The notes under the pieces were generated by a model, which had not been told where the DNA came from, ran no database searches, and worked only from the letters and a program-made list of their open reading frames with translations. Positions 9,392-17,232 of a stretch of DNA of 64,000 nt are shown here, piece by piece. The DNA is from Burkholderia sp. OK233 (lineage in GTDB: Bacteria; Pseudomonadota; Gammaproteobacteria; Burkholderiales; Burkholderiaceae), in contig NZ_OCSR01000002.1 in assembly GCF_900230185.1 (NCBI RefSeq), positions 2,666,001 through 2,730,000 on the forward strand. Direction: 5' to 3'. Within the stretch, counting starts at the first letter, position 1. Each line of letters opens with the position of its first letter. The position numbers and the translations under genes are program-made.

Positions 9392-9446
9392 GACCACTCA
9401 ATACCAGGAACGCAAAGACGTTCCGACAATCATGGAGACAAACCGA

Positions 9447-10751
9447 ATGGCAACCGAACAAAGCCGGTATCGGCCCTGGCGGGCGTGGTCCATTGCGATC
9501 ATGCTGGCTTTGATGATGCTCGTGAACTTTCTGGACAAGGTCGTGCTTGGCCTGGTATCCGTACCGATGATGCGCGAGCTTCATCTGTCGCCCACGCAGT
9601 TCGGGCTGATCGGCGGCAGCCTCAACTGGCTGTTCTCGATCTCCGCGGTGCTCGGCGGCCTCGCGGCGAATCGCGCGTCGACAAAATGGCTGTTGCTGCT
9701 GATGGCCGGCGCATGGACCGCGCTGCAATTGCCGATGCTCGTCGCTGGCTCGATCTGGAGCGTTATTGCGTGCCGTGTCCTGCTCGGCGCGGGCGAAGGG
9801 CCTGCGTCGCCGGTTGCCGTGCATGCGCTCTACAAGTGGTTTCCCGACGCAAAGCGCAATCTGCCTGTCGCGGTACTTCACCAGGGTAGCGCGCTCGGCC
9901 TGCTGGTGGCCGGCCTGACGATTCCGGCTATTACTGCCCATTGGGGTTGGCGAGCCAATTTTCTCGTGCTGTCCGCACTCGGCAGCCTCTGGTGCGTCGC
10001 GTGGCTCGTGTTCGGTGCCGAAGGGAAACTGTCGAGTCCGGTGCGATCGGGTCATGCCGCGCGGGTTCCTTATGGGTTGCTGCTGACGGACCGAACGGTT
10101 CTGGGCATTTTCGCGGGGCATTTCGCTGCAAACTGGATTCTCGCGATGACGCTTACCTGGACGCCAACCTGGCTGCAACTTGGGATGGGTTACTCACCTC
10201 AGGTGGCGGGCCGAATGTTCGCGTTGTTCGTGGCGGTCACCGCGCCGCTTAGCCTGGGCCTGGCCTGGCTGTCGCAGCGCCTGCTCGCGCGCGGCGTGCC
10301 GTCGCGGGTTGGGCGTGGCGGCTTCCTGACCGTGACGCTCGTCGTGGCGGGTGCGTTGCTTGCCTCACAGGCATGGCCGGGTCTCCCGCCGATTCTCAGG
10401 TTCGTTTTGCTGACGCTCGGCAGCGGCATGACGCTCGTGACGTACTCGATTGGGCCGGCCATGCTCGGCGAAGTGACGCCTGATTCACAGCGGGGCGGCA
10501 TTCTCGCGCTGAGCAACGGTTTTTCGTCACTCGCCGGACTCGCCGCACCGATCGTTACCGGTTTGTTGATCGAAGGCGCCGGCCGGTCGACTGCTGTCGG
10601 GTTCGAACAGGCAAGCGTCGCGAGCGGCGTGGTGCTGCTGGGATGCGGCGTGCTCTGCGCTTTCTGCCTCGACCCGCAACGCTCGCAACGCCGCCTCGCC
10701 CTTGGCACGACACACGTACCGGCGGAACTCAACCTGGTCGAACGGGGCTGA
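9447..10751 (+). CDS. MFS transporter (organic acid uptake, predicted)
   Basis: A 434-residue major-facilitator permease with about 12 membrane segments. The N-terminal segment contains MMLVNFLDKVVLGLVSVPMM, resembling the anion:cation symporter (ACS/phthalate-tartrate type) subgroup, and CRVLLGAGEGPASPVAVHALYKWFP matches the loop signature of that subgroup. ATG 9447 has GGAG nine bases upstream; ATG 9432 does not. As the last gene of the acyl-CoA operon it probably imports the carboxylate substrate. A terminator follows. Confidence 0.9.
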   Translation: MATEQSRYRPWRAWSIAIMLALMMLVNFLDKVVLGLVSVPMMRELHLSPTQFGLIGGSLNWLFSISAVLGGLAANRASTKWLLLLMAGAWTALQLPMLVAGSIWSVIACRVLLGAGEGPASPVAVHALYKWFPDAKRNLPVAVLHQGSALGLLVAGLTIPAITAHWGWRANFLVLSALGSLWCVAWLVFGAEGKLSSPVRSGHAARVPYGLLLTDRTVLGIFAGHFAANWILAMTLTWTPTWLQLGMGYSPQVAGRMFALFVAVTAPLSLGLAWLSQRLLARGVPSRVGRGGFLTVTLVVAGALLASQAWPGLPPILRFVLLTLGSGMTLVTYSIGPAMLGEVTPDSQRGGILALSNGFSSLAGLAAPIVTGLLIEGAGRSTAVGFEQASVASGVVLLGCGVLCAFCLDPQRSQRRLALGTTHVPAELNLVERG

Positions 10752-10773
10752 CGGCACCAGAAAGACTGTTTTT

Positions 10774-10805
10774 CGTCGCGTACCCTGGGATACGTGACGG
10801 TTTTT
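10774..10805 (+). terminator. Rho-independent terminator after MFS gene
   Basis: An imperfect stem (CGTCGCGTACCC with GGGATACGTGACG, one bulge and a G-T pair) followed by TTTTTC. It separates the acyl-CoA/MFS operon from the porin gene, which has its own AT-rich leader. Confidence 0.6.
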
Positions 10806-10855
10806 CGTTTCATTAGTTATCCATATGAATATAGATAAAATAATCAAGGAGACGT

Positions 10856-11914
10856 ATGAAGAAGATCTTGTATGCGACGCTGATGAGTGTGCTTTCCGGT
10901 GCAGCCTATGCGCAATCGAGCGTCACGCTGTACGGCGACATCGGTGGCGGCGTTCGATGGACGAACGGTGCCAAGGGCGGTAGCGTGGTTGGCTTCAACA
11001 ACAATATCATCGCCGGCAATCAGTTCGGCTTTACCGGCAAAGAGGACTTAGGCAACGGTCTCAAGGCGATCTTCAAGCTCGAGGGCGCATTCAGTAGCGG
11101 CACGGGCGCGGTAAAGACCTCCGGTACGCTGTTTTCTCAGGCTGCATTTGTTGGTTTGACCGGCGATTTCGGGCGTCTGACATTCGGCAGGCAACTGAAC
11201 GCCAACGAAGACTTTGGCATTCTCATCGATCCTGCCGGCGGGCGAGGGCAGTCCATCGCCATCGAACCCGGCGTGGTGTACAGCGCGAACTATTTCACGC
11301 TCGATTCGCGCTTCAATAACACCATCAAGTACCTTGGGCAGGTCGGTGGATTCCGCTTCGGCGCCAGCTATTCGCCAGGTGGCGTGGCCGGCAATTCGCG
11401 CGCCGGTACGAACTTATCCGGTGCCGCCATGTACCAATGGGGGCCGGCGCTCGGTGGCGTGTCCTATCAGAAGACCTACAACGCCGCCGCGACGCAGTGG
11501 GCGCAAACGTTCCAGACAGGCGGCACGCTGCAGATCGGGCCGGCGCGCCTTTACCTGAACTATGCCGACCTCACTGTCACCGGTACGGCTTCGAGCGCGC
11601 CCCGGCGTCGCGACAAGATTCCAGGCGGGGGCCTGGTGTGGGTGGTCACGCCGTCATTCCAGGTCACGGCGGCTTTCTTCGACGACATCGCCAGCGATCT
11701 CGGCAACGTTCAGTCTGCCAGCGGCCACAAGATCACGACTTTTGCGATCGCTGAATATTTCCTTTCCAAGCAGACCGAGCTGTATGCGGCGGTGGATCGC
11801 AATGGCTTCTCGGGCGCCTATCGCTATGACCCTGCCAACATCACAGCCCTTGGCCTCAATCCTGGCGGGCATGGATTGACCGGCGTTTCAGTCGGGCTGA
11901 TGACCCCCTTTTAG
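10856..11914 (+). CDS. Gram-negative porin (OmpC-like)
   Basis: A 352-residue general porin of the type common in Burkholderiales. Signal peptide MKKILYATLMSVLSGAAYA is followed by QSSVTLYGDIGGGVRW, the usual first strand; later FGFTGKEDLGNGLKAIFKLE and AFVGLTGDFGRLTFGRQ are characteristic, and the protein ends in GVSVGLMTPF with a terminal Phe needed for BAM insertion. AAGGAGA is correctly placed before the ATG, preceded by an AT-rich leader (10810-10850) that may hold its promoter. It is likely the outer-membrane entry route for the acid metabolised by the upstream operon, by position only. Confidence 0.93.
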   Translation: MKKILYATLMSVLSGAAYAQSSVTLYGDIGGGVRWTNGAKGGSVVGFNNNIIAGNQFGFTGKEDLGNGLKAIFKLEGAFSSGTGAVKTSGTLFSQAAFVGLTGDFGRLTFGRQLNANEDFGILIDPAGGRGQSIAIEPGVVYSANYFTLDSRFNNTIKYLGQVGGFRFGASYSPGGVAGNSRAGTNLSGAAMYQWGPALGGVSYQKTYNAAATQWAQTFQTGGTLQIGPARLYLNYADLTVTGTASSAPRRRDKIPGGGLVWVVTPSFQVTAAFFDDIASDLGNVQSASGHKITTFAIAEYFLSKQTELYAAVDRNGFSGAYRYDPANITALGLNPGGHGLTGVSVGLMTPF

Positions 11915-11977
11915 GCATTCGCGGCGGCGTGATGAGCGTTCGTTTCCCTACTTGTTCACATTGATCGAAGGAATGGC

Positions 11978-12349
11978 ATGATTAACCGGCACCTAAGCCT
12001 GCATACCCTGTTTGCGGCGGCGCTTCTAGCATTCGCCGGCAATGCAATGGCGCAGCCCGCGCCCGCTCCGGCAGAAGGGACGTCGATCGCCAGCGCCTCT
12101 GCCGTCGCCACCACGAAGACGTCGAAGACTGCGGACAGGAAACTTGCCCACCGCGTGGCTACCGCGCTCGAAAGGACCCGCGGACTGAACCCAGCCCGCA
12201 TTCTCGTCAAGGTTCGCGACGGGCATGTCACGCTAAACGGTTCGGTAACCGATAACGAGCAGGTCTCGTTGGCTGCCGATGCCGCAAGGCAAGTCGACGG
12301 CGTCAAGACCGTGGAAAATTTCGTCCGCGTTTCCGGGCCGTCGCTTTAA
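11978..12349 (+). CDS. BON-domain periplasmic protein
   Basis: A 123-residue exported protein. Signal peptide is residues 1-26 (HTLFAAALLAFAGNAMAQ), followed by a Pro/Ala-rich stretch and a single BON domain (about 52-120: RVATALERTRGLNPARILVKVRDGHVTLNGSVTDNEQVSLAADAARQVDGVKTVENFV in pieces). BON domains bind phospholipid or anionic polymers and are found in envelope-stress proteins such as OsmY. It is followed, with a 1-base frame overlap of open frames, by the hydrolase gene at 12454; true gap 104 bp. Confidence 0.9.
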   Translation: MINRHLSLHTLFAAALLAFAGNAMAQPAPAPAEGTSIASASAVATTKTSKTADRKLAHRVATALERTRGLNPARILVKVRDGHVTLNGSVTDNEQVSLAADAARQVDGVKTVENFVRVSGPSL

Positions 12350-12453
12350 TGGCTTTGAGAAACCTCGTATCGTGTTGCCTCGGGCCTTGCTGCTGGTCCG
12401 AAGGCGACAATGACAATGATGAATCTGCAAGACCGTTCACCCAGAGAAAACGT

Positions 12454-13800
12454 ATGAACATCAGCACACTTTCGGCGGCTTCGACAGTCCGCTTGCGCGT
12501 TGCCATGTCCGCCTTGCTCATCGGCACAGTATTGCCGACAGCCGCGCATTCGCAGATGGCTGCACCCATCACGGATCCCGTTGAACTCGGCGTCATGCAA
12601 GGTTTTCCTCCGCCGGCGGACAAGCTGGTAACCAAAGCGAATTCCCTGCGCTTTCCGAACCTTGGCTGGGCGCTGCGCAACACGCGCATGATGATGCCGA
12701 CGGCCAATGTCGAGCATGCGCGTGTGCCGATGCCTTTGCCCGCAGCGTCCACGCTCGATCCTGAGAAAGTGCAGTTCACCGTGGATGGAACGACGTTGAG
12801 TCTGAGCGACTATCTGCGGCGAACCAATACCGATGGTTTCATCGTCATTCACGATGGAAAGATCGTTTACGAGGGCTATTTCAACTCCTATACGCCGCAT
12901 CAGACTCACGCGTGGGCCTCCATGACCAAATCGGTGACCGGACTGATTGCCGCGCAATTGATCGACGAGGGGAAGCTCAACCCGGAAACGAAACTGTCCG
13001 CGTACGTACCTGAATTGGCGGGCACCCCATTTGGCGATGCTACCGTGCAGCAGAACCTCGATATGGAGGTGCCGGTCAGTTATCCGGCTGAATTGCCACC
13101 GGATCTGGGTCTCTTTGGCGCCGTAGGATTCATTCCCCGGCGCAGCGATGCACCAGACAGCATCTACGATTTTCTGAAGGTGACACACCCAACGCCGAAT
13201 GCGACAGCGGGGGCGATGTGGTACTACCAGAATGGCTCGCCGGAAGCGGTCGCCTGGGCGCTCAGGCGAATTACCGGCTTGTCGTGGAGCGACATGGTAT
13301 CGCGTTCGATATGGCAAAAAATCGCTGAAAACGACGGTGACGTCGTCGTGGATCGCACTGGGGCGGAAATGGCAAGCGGCGGTTTCAATACAACGCTGCG
13401 CGACGCCGCACGCTTCGGCGAATTGATGCGCAAGGGGGCGGCCGGTGCTTCTCCATTCTTCCCGGGTTCGTCGATTCGCCTTGCCTTGAAACCCACTGAC
13501 AACGCTGGCGCATTCGCGAAGGGCAATCTTGCTGCCGGGCATCCCGGGTATTCGTATCACGACTACTGGTACCAGGTGAACGACGGTGACAGGTCATTCG
13601 CGGCCGGCGGACGATTTGGTCAGTCAATTCTCGTGAATCCCAAAGTCGGCATCACGATCGTCAAGTTCTCCTCGTATCCGGATCAAGCTGTGCGCCCGAC
13701 GAGTGCCGCCGAAGGCAACGCCATCCCTCGTGCACCACTTGCAACGGCTGGAGCATTGGACGCGGCGGCACGTGCGATCAAAGCCGCCCTCGGATCTTGA
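12454..13800 (+). CDS. Serine hydrolase of the beta-lactamase fold
   Basis: A 448-residue exported enzyme of the class C beta-lactamase / 6-aminohexanoate-dimer hydrolase / family VIII esterase group. Residues 1-33 are a signal peptide. Catalytic motifs: S156-M-T-K159 (WASMTKSVTGL) and Y258-Q-N260; the third box appears near AAGGRFGQ. It also has the WYYQNGS and YHDYWYQVN segments common in these esterases. Start 12454 was chosen for the signal peptide; the frame is open back to 12349. Substrate unknown; beta-lactam resistance should not be assumed. Confidence 0.88.
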   Translation: MNISTLSAASTVRLRVAMSALLIGTVLPTAAHSQMAAPITDPVELGVMQGFPPPADKLVTKANSLRFPNLGWALRNTRMMMPTANVEHARVPMPLPAASTLDPEKVQFTVDGTTLSLSDYLRRTNTDGFIVIHDGKIVYEGYFNSYTPHQTHAWASMTKSVTGLIAAQLIDEGKLNPETKLSAYVPELAGTPFGDATVQQNLDMEVPVSYPAELPPDLGLFGAVGFIPRRSDAPDSIYDFLKVTHPTPNATAGAMWYYQNGSPEAVAWALRRITGLSWSDMVSRSIWQKIAENDGDVVVDRTGAEMASGGFNTTLRDAARFGELMRKGAAGASPFFPGSSIRLALKPTDNAGAFAKGNLAAGHPGYSYHDYWYQVNDGDRSFAAGGRFGQSILVNPKVGITIVKFSSYPDQAVRPTSAAEGNAIPRAPLATAGALDAAARAIKAALGS

Positions 13801-13980
13801 ACCCACACGCCTGGTAAGACGCCGGAGACACATGGAAGGCTTGTCCAACGGCGCAGGCATTGGTCGGGGGCGGGCGTGGTTGACAAGCAAGTGCAGCCGG
13901 CGGTTTGTACGCTGACGTACCGCCGACCGATTCGATCCGGCGTAGTGTCAGAGTCATCATCTGGAGTGGTGGAGACGATC

Positions 13981-14127
13981 ATGCATATGCTCACAAGTGC
14001 CGGTCCGCTGGCGTCGCTAATCGCCGGCATCCTGATTCTTGTCGTGCCGCGCCTATTGAATTACATCGTAGCGATCTATCTGATCGTGATTGGACTGCTG
14101 GGCCTTTTCGGAAGCCACATTCGTTGA
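13981..14127 (+). CDS. DUF3096 small membrane protein
   Basis: A 48-residue protein with two hydrophobic helices: PLASLIAGILILVVPRLLNY and IVAIYLIVIGLLGLFG. This matches the DUF3096 family of very small inner-membrane proteins. ATG 13981 follows GGAGACGATC. It sits 69 bp before a PRC-barrel gene. Function is unknown in the family. Confidence 0.85.
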   Translation: MHMLTSAGPLASLIAGILILVVPRLLNYIVAIYLIVIGLLGLFGSHIR

Positions 14128-14196
14128 ACGCACGTCTTTCAGCGGGAAGACGAGGCGCCGAACAGAGTGTCGCGAAGCAGAATCGGAGTATCGACC

Positions 14197-14997
14197 ATGT
14201 TACGAAACATAGAGTTTTTGCAGGGAGCCACCGTTACGGCGCGCGACGGCGGCGTCGGGACGGTCACGCAAGTCTATTTCGATGACGAAAAATGGGGCGT
14301 TCGCTATCTGGTCGTCGAAACCGGCGACTGGCTCAGGGACCGTCAGGTGCTGATTTCGCCGTATGCCGTTTCGCACAGCGATCCAGGTTCAAGCGCCGTG
14401 CACGTGAAACTCACGCGGCAACAGGTGCGTGACAGTCCGAATATCGATGCGCACAAGCCTGTGTCGCGCCAGCATGAAACCGAGTATCTGCGGTACTACG
14501 GCTATCCGACGTACTGGGGCGGCGTCAATGTATGGGGAATGGGCGCCTATCCGGCCTTCGACGACCCTTCTGCGACGGCGGAGCTGCCATTGGCCGCATT
14601 GGGCAATCCCCCGCCCATAGAGCCCGACCCCGACGAACCGCCGGCGGACATCCATCTGCGCAGCACGGAGGAGGTCAAGGGTTACCACATCGAAACGATT
14701 GACGGCACCATCGGTCACGTTTCCGGCTTCGTCTTCGACGATGAAGCCTGGGTCATCCGTTACCTGACCGTCGATACACGCAACTGGTGGCCCGGCGGCA
14801 AGGAAGTGCTGCTGGCGACAGAATGGATCGAGCTGATCGACTGGTTCGGCTCGACCGTCTCGACCACGCTGACACGCGAAGCAATCAAACACAGTCCAGC
14901 GTACGACGATGCGATTCCTGTCAATCGGGACTACGAAGCGGCGCTTCACGAGTATTACGGCAGAGAGAGCTATTGGTCCAAAGACGGGACGACCTGA
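14197..14997 (+). CDS. PRC-barrel domain protein (two repeats)
   Basis: A 266-residue soluble protein with two PRC-barrel units: residues about 6-80 (LQGATVTARDGGVGTVTQVYFDDEKWGVRYLVVETGDWL) and about 155-230 (VKGYHIETIDGTIGHVSGFVFDDEAWVIRYLTVDTRNWWPGGKEVLL). The repeats share the DD-E-W-RYL-V-T--W pattern, so they arose by internal duplication. Between them is an acidic Pro-rich linker. ATG 14197 follows GGAG. PRC barrels act in RNA processing or as protein-interaction modules; in Burkholderiales such genes are often stress-linked, which would suit the BON and DUF3096 neighbours. Confidence 0.9.
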   Translation: MLRNIEFLQGATVTARDGGVGTVTQVYFDDEKWGVRYLVVETGDWLRDRQVLISPYAVSHSDPGSSAVHVKLTRQQVRDSPNIDAHKPVSRQHETEYLRYYGYPTYWGGVNVWGMGAYPAFDDPSATAELPLAALGNPPPIEPDPDEPPADIHLRSTEEVKGYHIETIDGTIGHVSGFVFDDEAWVIRYLTVDTRNWWPGGKEVLLATEWIELIDWFGSTVSTTLTREAIKHSPAYDDAIPVNRDYEAALHEYYGRESYWSKDGTT

Positions 14998-15106
14998 CCG
15001 GGCGAGGCGTGACTGAACCCATGCGTGCAAACGGACGGGATTTGTCAGCCCCGCCCGTCGTTCGTGCGTCAGTCACTTGACGGCGCCTTTCGCCCCTCCT
15101 GATCAA

Positions 15107-15985
15107 TCACCCCTTCGCCCACGCGGCGGCCGTGGCGACCGCGAAGTCCCGGTAGGATCGCGGCTGCCGCCCGAGCAACCCAGCCAGACGATCGACTTCC
15201 GCTTTCGAAGCGACTGCGCCGTCCTGCTGATACCGGCGCATCATCAGGCGCATATCGTAGGCAAGCCAGCCTGGCGCGACCGCCTTGAGACGCTGTTCGA
15301 GGATGTCGAGATCGTCGCCGCCGTAGCGGACCGGACGTCCCAGCGCCTCGGCCCAGATCGCAGCGATGCTTTCCGACGTCAGCGCGTCAGGACCGACGAG
15401 TTCGTATGTCTCACGCGGCAGCGGATTGGCAGCGCGCTCGCGGCGCAGGAGTTCGCGTGCCGCGGCTTCGCCGATATCGCGGACATCGACCATGGAAATA
15501 CCTTTGCCGCCAATCGGCATGCCGTACACACCGTGCGTCAGTAGCGGGTCTTTCTGCCTGACGTCGTTCTGGATGAAATAGGCCGGGCGCAGCACCGTCG
15601 CCGGCAGGTCGCAGTGTTCGATCATGCGCTCGACCGTGTGCTTGCCGGTGAAGTGCGGCACGTCGACATATTCCGCGCCCTTGAAAACCGACAGATAAAC
15701 AATGCCTTTCACACCGGCCTCCCGCGCGACGCTCAGCGTCTGCAGTGCCTGGGTCAGTTCGTCCGCGGCGTTGGGGGCCAGCAGGAACACCGTGCTGACG
15801 CCGTTCAGTGCGCGCCGCACTGCGTCGATGTCGGACAGGTCGCCCTTGACCGCGGTGACGCCAGCGGGGAATTGGGCCTTTTCCGGCGAACGGGTCAGTG
15901 CCCGCACTTCGGCGCCGCTGCCGTTCAGATGGTCGAGAACCTGCTTGCCGATCACGCCTGTGCTGCCAGTTACGAGGATTGCCAT
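15107..15985 (-). CDS. NmrA-type NAD(P)-binding oxidoreductase
   Basis: A 292-residue atypical SDR of the NmrA/quinone-oxidoreductase-2 group. It opens with AILVTGSTGVIGKQVLDHL (GxxGxxG nucleotide-binding motif) and has LKGD-like VKGDLSD, VFLLAPN and the C-terminal WAEALGRPVRYGG typical of NmrA-like proteins; no YxxxK catalytic pair is evident, as usual for this subgroup. ATG 15985 is preceded by AGGAG. It is divergent from a LysR gene at 16101, which probably controls it. Likely a redox-sensing or quinone/aldehyde reductase role. Confidence 0.9.
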   Translation of the reverse strand: MAILVTGSTGVIGKQVLDHLNGSGAEVRALTRSPEKAQFPAGVTAVKGDLSDIDAVRRALNGVSTVFLLAPNAADELTQALQTLSVAREAGVKGIVYLSVFKGAEYVDVPHFTGKHTVERMIEHCDLPATVLRPAYFIQNDVRQKDPLLTHGVYGMPIGGKGISMVDVRDIGEAAARELLRRERAANPLPRETYELVGPDALTSESIAAIWAEALGRPVRYGGDDLDILEQRLKAVAPGWLAYDMRLMMRRYQQDGAVASKAEVDRLAGLLGRQPRSYRDFAVATAAAWAKG

Positions 15986-16100
15986 GACTTTCTCCTGGGG
16001 TTGAATGGACTGGGTTAGTCCGTGAGACGAACAATAGTCGTTCCACTGGACGACAGAAAGTGCCAGAATCAAGACATCTCGTCTCGTATATGGAACGATC
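15986..16100. promoter_or_regulatory. Divergent promoter region, NmrA-type gene / LysR
   Basis: 115 bp between divergent start codons. It contains a small dyad GAAC-N7-GTTC (within 16029-16043) and an AT-rich TCGTATATGG stretch just before the LysR start, suitable for overlapping promoters controlled by the LysR protein. Confidence 0.45.
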
Positions 16101-16982
16101 ATGGATTTGACGTCGCTGGCGGATTTCAACGCCGTTGCACTGCACGGCGGCTTCGGGCCGGCCAGTCGCGCGCTCGATCGTCCCAAGGCCACGCTGTCGC
16201 GGCGGGTGGCCGAGCTGGAAGAAGACCTCGGCGTGCGGCTGATCGAGCGGGGCGCCCGCAGGCTGCGTCTGACCGAGGAAGGTCTCACCCTCCACGAGCG
16301 CACGCGGGGGCTCATGACGGAGATTCAGGAGGCGGGTGAAGCGGTCGCGTCGCGTGCGCCCGTGCCGCGCGGGCGCTTGCGCATCAGCGCGCCGGTCGTG
16401 TTCGCGCACGTCTTGCTATGCCAGATCGCTGCGCGCTTTGCGCTGGCCTATCCGCAGGTCGAGCTCGAAGTCATCGCGGAAGACCGCGTCGCGGATCCGG
16501 TAGAGGACGGTTACGACCTGGTGATCCGTATCAATCCACCGCGTGACGAGCAACTCGTCGGGCGGCGCATTCTCGGTGACGAGCGCCTCGTGGTCGCTTC
16601 GCCAACCCTATCGATACCGTCGATGCCTGTAGACGAAGCCGACGAGTTGCAGGTGCCGGCGGTCGTGTCGATAGCGGCGCATTCCGGCTTGCTCTGGAAC
16701 ATGCGCACGGAAGGCGGCGGCGTGAGGGTCATCAAGCCGATGCCGGTGTTGCGGATGTCATCGTTGCTGATGGTGCGTGAGGCCGTGATGCAGGGCGTGG
16801 GCGCGGCGCTCCTGCCGCGCTTGCTGGTCGAACAGGATGTGTCGACGGGACGGCTCGTTTGTTGGGGCGCGGAGGCGGGCTCGCCCGTGGAAATCTGGGC
16901 GCTCTATAGTTCACGCCGATTGCTGAGCGCCAAGGTGCGGGCGTTCATGGACATGCTGAAACCCGACTCAGTCAGGTCCTGA
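16101..16982 (+). CDS. LysR-family regulator
   Basis: A 293-residue LysR regulator of the CrgA/DhcR-like group. HTH at residues 3-60 (SLADFNAVALHGGFGPASRALDRPKATLSRRVAELE), then RGRLRISAPVVFAHVLL at the start of the effector domain, a sequence hallmark of regulators that control divergent oxidoreductase genes. Its target is most likely the NmrA-type gene 115 bp away. Confidence 0.92.
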   Translation: MDLTSLADFNAVALHGGFGPASRALDRPKATLSRRVAELEEDLGVRLIERGARRLRLTEEGLTLHERTRGLMTEIQEAGEAVASRAPVPRGRLRISAPVVFAHVLLCQIAARFALAYPQVELEVIAEDRVADPVEDGYDLVIRINPPRDEQLVGRRILGDERLVVASPTLSIPSMPVDEADELQVPAVVSIAAHSGLLWNMRTEGGGVRVIKPMPVLRMSSLLMVREAVMQGVGAALLPRLLVEQDVSTGRLVCWGAEAGSPVEIWALYSSRRLLSAKVRAFMDMLKPDSVRS

Positions 16983-17232
16983 CGGTTGCTCCTTGAACAG
17001 GGCAAGCGCGCAGAAGCTCACGAAGCACGCCGGCGCCACGTACGTTGTTCTTCCGTCTTGGTCTTGCTTGCTGGTCTTATGCGTATGCGATCCTTAATGT
17101 CAAAAACTTGAGCGATACTCGCGAACTTGCAAATGGCCGGCAACAAATATGCTTGCTGAATTTCTCACGTTTCACTCGGTGATTTACGGTGATTTATGTT
17201 ATCGAGGCACAACTGTCAGGAGAGCATCACTC

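Noticed and set aside
12346..13560. Long antisense reading frame opposite the beta-lactamase-fold gene
   Set aside because: A GC-rich shadow frame; residue composition is Arg/His-rich without any domain, while the plus strand has signal peptide and catalytic motifs.
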